From contig JAOWCC010001634.1 of NCBI GenBank assembly GCA_030867875.1, positions 56,705,352-56,769,351 on the forward strand: a stretch of DNA of 64,000 nt. Direction: 5' to 3'. This document shows, piece by piece, positions 42,227 through 49,569 of the stretch. Each line of letters begins with the position of its first letter. Position 1 is the first letter of the stretch. This DNA comes from Actinernus sp. WN-2022. Taxonomy: Eukaryota; Cnidaria; Anthozoa; Actiniaria; Actinernidae. The position numbers were made by a program, and so were the translations under genes. The notes under the pieces were generated by a model. The model ran no database searches. It was not told the origin of the DNA and saw nothing but the letters and a program-made list of their open reading frames with translations.

Positions 42227-42658
42227 ATGGCACTAGCAGCAATTGGTATGTCGATTTTCGGCGCTGTTTTGAATGCGACGGCATTTACTGGTGGTGGCAT
42301 ACTAGCTAGAATGTTTGGAAAGGACGATGCTGTAGATAAGGAACGAGAGAGACACGATAGGGCCACCGAAAAACTAGAACGCGAAATGAAAGCGTATACA
42401 ATCGAACGTCAAAGACGATACGACTATGCACAAGAGCAGGAAGGTCTTGAACGCAACGCACGCAACGATCAAAGAGATACCAACGAAGCCTTAGTGCGAT
42501 CCGATAAGTTACGTAAGGCGCTTAAACGTCTCAAAGAGATGAAAGAACCCCGCTTATCTGACTACTACAAACCCTCAAACAATCAGAAGACTGGCGAGTT
42601 GCTCTACGTTGGTGGTGGAATGCTAGGCGTTGGATACACTATTAGTAAATGGATATAG
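42227..42658 (+). CDS. Conserved 143-aa coiled-coil protein with hydrophobic ends (Polinton A)
   Basis: A hydrophobic N-terminus (IGMSIFGAVLNATAFTGGG) is followed by a long highly charged helix (KERERHDRATEKLEREMK, about 42-110) and a small hydrophobic C-terminus (LLYVGGGMLGVGYTI). The layout suits a membrane-anchored virion structural or scaffolding protein. It is the last gene of the overlapping block and is followed by a tandem repeat and hairpin 2. Confidence 0.6.
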   Translation: MALAAIGMSIFGAVLNATAFTGGGILARMFGKDDAVDKERERHDRATEKLEREMKAYTIERQRRYDYAQEQEGLERNARNDQRDTNEALVRSDKLRKALKRLKEMKEPRLSDYYKPSNNQKTGELLYVGGGMLGVGYTISKWI

Positions 42659-42823
42659 ATACTACTACTAAGCTACTAGTAAGCTACTTAAGCTACTACT
42701 AAGCTACTAGTAAGTTGCCCTAAGCTACTAGTAAGTTACCCTAAGCTACTAGTAAGTTACCCTAAGCTACTAGTAAGTTACCCTAAGCTACTAGTAAGTT
42801 ACCCTAAGCTACTAGTAAGTTAC
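42659..42823. repeat. 21-bp tandem repeat, Polinton A
   Basis: About six to seven units of TAAGCTACTAGTAAGTTACC between the 143-aa gene and hairpin 2. The array is longer in copy B (54282-54573). Confidence 0.85.
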
Positions 42824-42898
42824 TAAAAAAAGAAAAAAAGGAAGAATGAAGAGGGTCACGCAACGACTTTCTTCATTCTTCCTTTTTTTTTTTTTTTC
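42824..42898. terminator. Conserved hairpin 2, Polinton A
   Basis: A-rich and T-rich arms around GGAAGAATGAAGAGGGTC / GACTTTCTTCATTCTTCC with loop ACGCAAC. The loop is in the opposite orientation to hairpin 1. It lies just upstream of the integrase gene. Confidence 0.6.
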
Positions 42899-42915
42899 AT
42901 CTGTTGAAGGTTAGA

Positions 42916-43959
42916 ATGTATAGATGTATGATGGATTCTAAACTTGCGAATATCTTCTATGGTCCTATGGGCTATTGGAAAGGTCACTCTGCAATTGGCA
43001 AGCTATCGGTAGCAGCGAAAGCATCAGAAGACGTGGCTAGGAGTTGGTTGGAAAAGCAATCTATGTGGCAAATATATCTACCACCACCAAAACACATTCC
43101 ACGACCACATTGGACTGTATCGAAACCAAATGAAGTCCACCAAGCTGATTTGATATTTCTACCACACGATCGGCCTGGACGTGGAAGGAAACTATATAAG
43201 TATGCATTAGTGGTAATCGATGTAGCTTCTCGATACAAAGAAGCCGAACCTTTGGCATCTAAAGATAGTGGTGAAGTTTCTGCGGCATTCGAACGAATCT
43301 ATAAACGTAGTCCACTAGAATGGCCAAAGACTTTGCAAGTAGATCCTGGTAGAGAATTCATGGGACGTATGTCTGAAACGCTAGAACTACATGGTACGAA
43401 AGTTCAACGAGGTGAGGCTGGTAATCATAGAGCGCAAAGTTTTGTTGAAAGAGCGAATAGGACTCTAGCTGAGAGATTGTTTGGGTATCAGTATGCACAA
43501 GAGATGGTGCTTACTTCGGAAGGATCAGAGGAGCGTAGTAGAGAATGGGTAATTCGTTTACCAATGGTTATCAAAGCCATGAACAGTGAGGTGACTCGGT
43601 TGACTGGTAAAGAGCCTTCGAATTCTGTAGTGGCGCAACAAGTAGATCTGAAGACTCCTACGTATTCGCGAACCGTTGGATTGAGAGAAGAGCGTCTACC
43701 ATTCGACGTTCTAGTTCGATATCTTTATGCACCAGGAGAATTGGAAGGAGGTGAAAAACGTAGAGCTACTGATCCTGTGTGGAGTTTGCAGATATACACC
43801 ATTTCGCGAAGTGTAGTATCTTCGGGACAGCCTGTGCTTTACTACCTTGCAAAGGAGAAGGCCGCACCCAAACGTGGATTCGTTCGTGAAGAGCTACAAG
43901 TCGTTCCTAGGGATACAGAACTACCACCAAAAGGAATTCTGTTTGTACCTAGACGCTAA
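42916..43959 (+). CDS. int: DDE integrase, retrovirus-like rve family (Polinton A)
   Basis: 347 aa from the ATG at 42916. The catalytic triad is readable as D78 (HQADLIFLP), D143 (LQVDPGREF) and E178 (SFVERANRT), with the spacing expected for D,D-35-E. An N-terminal helical region precedes it and a C-terminal beta-rich tail (VLYYLAKEKAAPKRGFVREE) follows, as in Polinton integrases. It inserts the linear element into host DNA, making 5-6 bp target duplications. The end overlaps the convergent polymerase gene by 4 bp. The leader contains GTTGAAGG, echoing the shared CTTCAAC motif. Confidence 0.9.
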   Translation: MYRCMMDSKLANIFYGPMGYWKGHSAIGKLSVAAKASEDVARSWLEKQSMWQIYLPPPKHIPRPHWTVSKPNEVHQADLIFLPHDRPGRGRKLYKYALVVIDVASRYKEAEPLASKDSGEVSAAFERIYKRSPLEWPKTLQVDPGREFMGRMSETLELHGTKVQRGEAGNHRAQSFVERANRTLAERLFGYQYAQEMVLTSEGSEERSREWVIRLPMVIKAMNSEVTRLTGKEPSNSVVAQQVDLKTPTYSRTVGLREERLPFDVLVRYLYAPGELEGGEKRRATDPVWSLQIYTISRSVVSSGQPVLYYLAKEKAAPKRGFVREELQVVPRDTELPPKGILFVPRR

Positions 43960-46900
43960 ACAGCGTACTCTATTGGCTCGGTGTGGATTCCATCGGGAAG
44001 AACGCGTCTTTTGTCGTAGTAAGCCGATAGCCCAAGCTTCCATTGGTCGTAGGTTACCACACCTTCTGGCAATAGTCGGAAGCCTCGGTTTTCCGCCATG
44101 TCGATACTACCCTGGAGGGCTGCTTTGAATCGATCCCACGAAATGTCATTGTGACGCCTAGACATACCTTTAGCGGAATACTTCTTGCTGCCACCCGTAT
44201 CGACGTAGTAGGCTTTCGAGCATAGGGCAATGGCGCGCTGTCCTTCGAATTCGAGTTTGAAGAGTCCTGGCGTACGACTGCTCCACTTGTCCCAAGCTAG
44301 CCATTCCTTCCTATTGGCTTCGAAATCCTCACGTAGTTCCGGTCTTACAACCTCATCGAGGCTATTTCCCGAGATGGCAATGTACGCACTGTCCGTGTCC
44401 ATCTGGATGTATTCGAAATCATCTCGGTCGATGTACTTATCGAGGAAGTCGTAGTAGAACTCGAGCATACGCAGCTTTGCGAGCTGGTACACAGCGATAC
44501 CTACTTGGAAAGGGCGTTTGATTCGGATCTGGTCCTTTCGGCTCTCGAGTTCGTATGCCTCACCAATCTCTTCCAGGTCTTCGAACCAAACACTTCGCAA
44601 TGCCTTGTCCACAACCTTCTCATCTTTTGTATAGGTGACTTTCGTTTGGCGTCCCAAGTCTTCGAGCAACTTTCCATAGGCGCTGTTTCCTAGTAGCTTG
44701 AACACATCTGCCAGCAAAGCCTCACCTTTGTCTTCATCTCCCAGGCGTCGCGCCTCAGTGACTTGGTCCACGAACCATCCGAAGATTTCTTTGGGTTCGT
44801 AATCTATCGTGCGGTAGACAGCAGTGATCACTGCGCCGTGATCTACATACCAAAGTAGAAGAGGAGCATAGAGTAGCAACTTCTTTCCAGAGAGACTTCC
44901 AACTAACTTCTTTTCCTCGCTGAGCTTTCTACCAGTCTTTGTGAGGTAGACCAACATTTGTGGAGGGATTGCTTCTTTGGGGATTTTCTTGTTGTAGAAG
45001 AAGGGTGGCATCTCCTCAAATTCCTTCCACAATTTCTTTGGTATCTCGATGTCTACTTCTGCATATCCAAACCACGTTCCACCAAGTAGACATTCAACGA
45101 ATCCTTCAGTGGCTGGACCTGGATCGTCATAGTGTACAACCTTTTCTTTTCCACAAGGCATTTCGAATTCCATGGTAGAAAGATATAGGGCGTTGGCATC
45201 GTATCCAAGAATCTTACGACAAATCTTAGTTCCTCCCTGATGACTACGAATCTTAGTTTTTCCCGCTTCGTGGAGTCTGGTGAACACTATGCTTGGACCT
45301 CCCACTACAGCGTCTTTCAGCATGCGGTAGGCTTCCTTACTTGGAGCGTACATCTCAGCTCCCCTTTCTACACTACCTCGAAGCAGGAACTGTAGTGAGA
45401 CTCCTGGGATGGACACTGCGTCTTTCAGCATGTCTACTCCTTTCTCATGATAGAAATCTCGCATCTTTTCGAGTGCCTCTAGGAATGGAACTACATCTAG
45501 GTCGTTGTAGTATCGTAGCCAGTCTGCAAAGGTTTTCATTTCTTTGTCGAGAAAGGTGCACTCACAGTCTTCGAACTCTGACATAGATAGTAGATGTTCT
45601 CTTTTCAACTTCGAACCCCACTCTGGATAGTCTGGTAATCCAATGTGATCCAACTTGTCTGGAGAATCGAACCACTCATATGGGAAGAAACTCTTTTGCA
45701 ACTCACAGCCATAGGCAGCGACCCAACGTTCATAAGAAGTTCCGGGTCCAAGGTAGTTGATCACATCAAGGAAACGGAAATCTGGGGTCAATAGGAACAT
45801 AGTGGAATTGGCTTTCTTTGCTACCAGGATCTTTGAACAGGTGTCGGCAATGATTCCTACGAAGTGCTCCCTGATCAGATTAAGATCGTACCTGCCAGAG
45901 TTGAATCCCACTACTGGAACTTGGCGGATCCATTCGTCGACCTTCGCTTGTTGTTTCTTTGGTAGGGTGTCAAAAGAGAATTCAGGTGTCTTGGGGCAGA
46001 ACTGTTCTGCAATGACTTCTTGGATCGCTTTCGCTCTTAGCTGGAGTTCTTCGACAAAGGCTTCGATGAGTTCTTTTGGATTGCGTCGACAGATGTGGGT
46101 TGACTTTCGATTGTAGGTGTCGGCAATTGATACTGATATGGGAACGTGAACGTTTTCGATGGTCAGGTGGTCCGTTGGTTGTCTTCCTTTTGTCGTGTCG
46201 AGATAGGCTTCGAAATCGTAAACTATGAAGTGTGGGTAGACAGTTTGTGTTGGTGTGGGGCCCGGTTTGTTTTTCTTCTTTGTGGAGCAGCCCCAAGCTT
46301 CCACTACTGTATAACCAGCTCCTTGTAGCTTTGCCGTTCTTTCACAGGTCTTGAGATAGAGCCTCCTTTCCCTAGGGAAGCATTTCGGGCAGCCATGGAA
46401 ATAGCATCCATGAAATTGAAAGATGGTTTTCGAAAGAGGTTCGTAGCCGTCGACCGGTGCTCCTTCGATCCAATGCTCTCCACCATGCCCACAAGCTGCA
46501 TGATGAATGTGTTGTCCAATCCTTTTGGTTTCGCGTTCCAACCAGCATAGAGCGACTTTGCTGGCTGTGCTCTCTGGCCAGAAGGCTTTTTCGTATGCCG
46601 ACTGGGGTACTGTGATTACTTTTCCAGGGCAAACAATCTTTGTTTCTCCACGACTGCAACGATCTGCATGGCGGTGAAGGTCTGAGGCTTTCGTGAACCG
46701 TTGCTTACAATCGTTACATACGTAGATGTGCCCTAGCTTGTTGATGTTCTTGATGTAGAAGGCATGTCCATCGTATATCCCAATCGTCATCGTATGCTTG
46801 TAGTGAGCTGCATGTCGCGTCAGATGCCAAGCGCCGTCCTCCGTGGGTTCATACACCCGAATACCGATTCTAAAGTGCAACTCGACTTCCTCCAGCTGGT

Positions 46901-47546
46901 CTAAGGAAGTTCTGGGAACGTCTTGTGTGAGCGCTGTCAGGCGATAGAAGGCCTGGGCAAGTTTTCGAGCTGAGGTGTTGCACTTGTCTGCCCGGGCTCC
47001 TTCATGCATGGCAAGGCAGCGCCACAGACATAGGTTGTCGCCATATCGATCGAGGGCAAACATTCCTTTTTTCTGGCGAAGCCATTGGGGCAGTGGACCT
47101 GTTCCCAACAGAAGCTGACGATCGATCACAACTTTTACATCTACGTAGATCCAACGAACGAAGGCCCATTGGGTATTTGGTCGATTGATGTTGTCGGGAT
47201 TCAAACGAGCTGTCTCCTTGCTATTGATCCACTCTTCTGCATCTTCTAGGATGTTCACCCATGGAGAGCCTGGGACAGTCTTGGAGAATAGCATCACACG
47301 TCCGTCGTTGACATTCCGAATGCGATAGGTGTAGCTGTAGCGAAGGTAGAAGCTGGTGGTTACCTTTGCAACTAACTTTTCCATGATCCTAGGAGTCAAG
47401 TCTCCTGCCACACCTTGGAAGAAGCGCCATCGGATAGTACGGCGACCTATCTCCACTCCCTCGAGCATTCCATCTCTCTCCTCTAGAATAGCACCTGCCT
47501 CTCGAGCTAGACTCCGTGGAAGCGGTTCACTACGTGGTCTCACCAT
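43956..47546 (-). CDS. polB: Protein-primed family B DNA polymerase (Polinton A)
   Basis: 1196 aa. The N-terminal region (1-300) ends in a zinc finger (YVCNDCKQRFTKASDLHRH, 275-293). A GCYFHGCPKC block (380-389) resembles the small endonuclease-like insert of Polinton polymerases. Exonuclease motifs: ExoI YDFEAYLD (443-450), ExoII VGFNSGRYDLNLI (546-558), ExoIII YYNDLDVV (679-686). Polymerase motifs: A GYDANALYLS (781-790), B KLLGNSAYGKL (950-960), C YIQMDTDSAYI (1046-1056). It would copy the element from a terminal protein at each end. The terminal protein is not separately recognisable and may be the N-terminal region. The promoter lies in tandem subterminal repeats upstream. Confidence 0.95.
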   Translation of the reverse strand: MVRPRSEPLPRSLAREAGAILEERDGMLEGVEIGRRTIRWRFFQGVAGDLTPRIMEKLVAKVTTSFYLRYSYTYRIRNVNDGRVMLFSKTVPGSPWVNILEDAEEWINSKETARLNPDNINRPNTQWAFVRWIYVDVKVVIDRQLLLGTGPLPQWLRQKKGMFALDRYGDNLCLWRCLAMHEGARADKCNTSARKLAQAFYRLTALTQDVPRTSLDQLEEVELHFRIGIRVYEPTEDGAWHLTRHAAHYKHTMTIGIYDGHAFYIKNINKLGHIYVCNDCKQRFTKASDLHRHADRCSRGETKIVCPGKVITVPQSAYEKAFWPESTASKVALCWLERETKRIGQHIHHAACGHGGEHWIEGAPVDGYEPLSKTIFQFHGCYFHGCPKCFPRERRLYLKTCERTAKLQGAGYTVVEAWGCSTKKKNKPGPTPTQTVYPHFIVYDFEAYLDTTKGRQPTDHLTIENVHVPISVSIADTYNRKSTHICRRNPKELIEAFVEELQLRAKAIQEVIAEQFCPKTPEFSFDTLPKKQQAKVDEWIRQVPVVGFNSGRYDLNLIREHFVGIIADTCSKILVAKKANSTMFLLTPDFRFLDVINYLGPGTSYERWVAAYGCELQKSFFPYEWFDSPDKLDHIGLPDYPEWGSKLKREHLLSMSEFEDCECTFLDKEMKTFADWLRYYNDLDVVPFLEALEKMRDFYHEKGVDMLKDAVSIPGVSLQFLLRGSVERGAEMYAPSKEAYRMLKDAVVGGPSIVFTRLHEAGKTKIRSHQGGTKICRKILGYDANALYLSTMEFEMPCGKEKVVHYDDPGPATEGFVECLLGGTWFGYAEVDIEIPKKLWKEFEEMPPFFYNKKIPKEAIPPQMLVYLTKTGRKLSEEKKLVGSLSGKKLLLYAPLLLWYVDHGAVITAVYRTIDYEPKEIFGWFVDQVTEARRLGDEDKGEALLADVFKLLGNSAYGKLLEDLGRQTKVTYTKDEKVVDKALRSVWFEDLEEIGEAYELESRKDQIRIKRPFQVGIAVYQLAKLRMLEFYYDFLDKYIDRDDFEYIQMDTDSAYIAISGNSLDEVVRPELREDFEANRKEWLAWDKWSSRTPGLFKLEFEGQRAIALCSKAYYVDTGGSKKYSAKGMSRRHNDISWDRFKAALQGSIDMAENRGFRLLPEGVVTYDQWKLGLSAYYDKRRVLPDGIHTEPIEYAV

Positions 47547-47770
47547 TCTCCCTTCGATATAACTATGCGTTAGGATAGCTTTAACAGATACTCCAATTTG
47601 GATTTTATGTGTAAGGATGTTGCGACGATATAACTATATGTAATTATATCTCTAATAGGATTATCAAGTTGGATTTTACGTACAAGCAATCGATGTCGAT
47701 ATAACTATATGTAATTATATCTCTAATAGGATTATCAAGTTGGATTTTACGTACAAGAATGTCTAGTGAC
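47547..47770 (-). promoter_or_regulatory. Tandem subterminal promoter repeats of the polymerase gene, Polinton A
   Basis: Two near-identical units of about 65 bp (each ending CATATAGTTATATCG on the minus strand) and a third degenerate unit lie directly upstream of the polymerase ATG. The outermost unit belongs to the terminal inverted repeat. Confidence 0.65.
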
Positions 47771-47796
47771 ACTTTGAATGACCCTTAGTTACCCCT

Positions 47797-47930
47797 AGTA
47801 GTATAGTCGGCGTCAAAACTGATACCCTTTTTTCTTGCACAAGAAAACTCAAAAATGAATTTCTGAATTCACTTTTTGAGTTTTCTTGTGCAAGAAAAAC
47901 GGGTATCATTTTGACGCCGACTATACTACT
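47797..47930. repeat. Terminal palindrome of Polinton A, right
   Basis: Exact reverse complement of 32452-32585. As a hairpin it opens with AGTAGTATAGTCGGCGTC and closes with GACGCCGACTATACTACT. Confidence 0.85.
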
Positions 47931-48414
47931 TCTTTGTATAGTCGCTGGGTTGATTTAGGGTTCAGTTCTCCTTTAATCAATTTAAGAACTGATCAATATA
48001 ATACCTAATAAATCAAAAACATTAACTTTTGTTATTGGTATTACTTTCTGATGTTGATGTAATTACAAATATATAAGTTATGTATGTGTGTATGTTAAAA
48101 ATATGTATATTATGCAAATATATTTATGTTTTCATAAACATTGTACTTTTTATGTTCATTATGTTTATTTATATGTTTCTCTCTCTGACAATTGTAAAGG
48201 ATGTTTATTTACTTCGACCATAAAAAAATATACGAAATAAAACTGAAGTAAAATATGCAACACACAAAGTCATATAGAGGCCAGGAGAACCAACACAACG
48301 TTAGCCAATTACGTTGGTTTCTTATGAAAAATAAATATAAATGTCTTAATTACAAAGGTACGGTTAACTGTCTTAGGAATAGTGTATGTAATTGAACTCG
48401 AATTCGTACTACAG
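47931..48414. other. Host intron 5, right of Polinton A
   Basis: It begins with the TCTTT target duplication and is AT-rich. It ends at the acceptor CGTACTACAG. No gene is seen. Confidence 0.6.
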
Positions 48415-48562
48415 ATGCCTCGTGCGATGCCGCACTTGGTATGGCCAGCGGTAGCATCACAAATGACATGATCTCGGCCTCGTCCTACTCGTCTGACGGC
48501 CTTCCGAGGCAGGGAAGGCTGAACAACCGGCCAAAGGCGTGGATCCCAAGGCAGAGCTTGAA
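48415..48562 (+). CDS. Host gene exon 6: start of an F5/8 type C domain
   Basis: The acceptor ACTACAG and donor GTAAGT bracket 148 nt. Joined to the single base left from exon 5, the frame reads HASCDAALGMASGSITNDMI, SASSYSSDGLPRQGRLNNRP and KAWIPRQSLK. Cys followed by xxALGMxSGxIxNxxIxASS is the diagnostic beginning of F5/8 type C (discoidin) domains, which bind phospholipids, glycans or matrix. The exon ends in the middle of the domain, so further exons lie beyond Polinton B or outside the window. This makes the host protein a secreted or cell-surface adhesive protein. Confidence 0.8.
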
Positions 48563-49086
48563 GTAAGTGTTACTTGTGTACAGCGGTAACCGATTGTGAG
48601 ACCCAGCATGCATTCTGGTTCAAACTCGTACTGAAGCCCGCGCTAACCTTAAGAACTCCTATGAGTCTGGGCACAACATTACAAACTTTCACGCTCTGTG
48701 GAAAAAGTCGGTTCTTAATGCCATTGCTAGAGTATCACACCGTATCAGCTTTGCTGTAGTCTTCGGACTTGTTATTGTTGTCATAATCATGTTATATTTT
48801 GGCTGATTAGGTCAACACCTTGGATCCGGTGTTTTTTTTTTGGCAGGATTTTTGTATACGGTATTTGCTTATTCTAGTTTTCTTATAAACAACAGCATTC
48901 TTCCACTGACCACGCACGTGTTTTTAATTTGTGGTTTGCCGAAGATTGCATGCGTATGCGTACTGCGTGTGAGTTAAGGGATAATAAATATACAGAAATA
49001 TACAAGTCACAAGCTTCATACACGCAATGTCGCTCACCCTGCTCTCTTGTCTCATTGTGTCCCGGTACGGATTTTGTAGGAATTTT
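48563..49086. other. Host intron 6, left of Polinton B
   Basis: No supported gene. The last six bases before the element are AATTTT; the matching target duplication would lie outside the window. Confidence 0.55.
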
Positions 49087-49319
49087 AGTAGTATAGTCGG
49101 CGTCAGTTAAATACCACTTTTTCTTGTACAACAAAACTCAAAAGGTTGTGAATGTTATGGACGCCTTGTTTTCTTGCACAAGGGGCGTCATAAAGTGAAT
49201 TCAGAAATCCACTTCATAACGCCCCTTGTGCAAGAAAAAAGGCGTCCATAACATTCACAACCTTTTGAGTTTTGTTGCACAAGAAAAAGTTGTATTTAAC
49301 TGACGCCGACTATACTACT
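49087..49319. repeat. Terminal palindrome of Polinton B, left
   Basis: A 233-bp imperfect palindrome. The outer 18 bases and the apex region (GTGAATTCAGAAATCCAC) match element A. The arms between them are longer and different (GGTTGTGAATGTTATGGACG paired with its complement), yet still self-complementary. Confidence 0.85.
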
Positions 49320-49569
49320 AGGGGTACCTAAGGGTCATTCAAAGTGTCACTAGACATTCTTGTACGTAAAATCCAACTTGATAATCCTATTAGAGATATG
49401 ATTACATATAGTTATATCGACATCGATTGCTTGTACGTAAAATCCAACTTGATAATCCTATTAGAGATATAATTACATATAGTTATATCGCTGCAACGTC
49501 CTTACACATAAAATCCAAATTCGAGTGCCTGTTAAAGCTATCCTAACACATAGTTATATCGAAGGGAGA
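49320..49569 (+). promoter_or_regulatory. Tandem subterminal promoter repeats of the polymerase gene, Polinton B
   Basis: GGGTCATTCAAAGTGTCACT, then two units ending CATATAGTTATATCG and a third degenerate unit ending CACATAGTTATATCGAAGGG before the ATG at 49570. Same plan as copy A. Confidence 0.65.

Larger units (their letters stand above)
32452..47930. mobile_element. Polinton/Maverick A, complete
   Basis: A 15.5-kb element with AG...CT ends, 235-bp terminal inverted repeats (32452-32686, 47696-47930) and a 5-bp target duplication. It carries a protein-primed family B polymerase, DDE integrase, packaging ATPase, capsid candidates and accessory genes. All 15 reading frames are open, so it is either recent or active. 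It sits in a host intron between exons 5 and 6. Confidence 0.9.

Noticed and set aside
44230..47562. Many 60-120 codon frames opposite the polymerase gene, mirrored in copy B
   Set aside because: They are shadows of the polymerase frame. They have no start context and no independent conservation.
48574..48759. 61-codon frame directly after host exon 6
   Set aside because: It lies beyond a strong splice donor and is in intron sequence.
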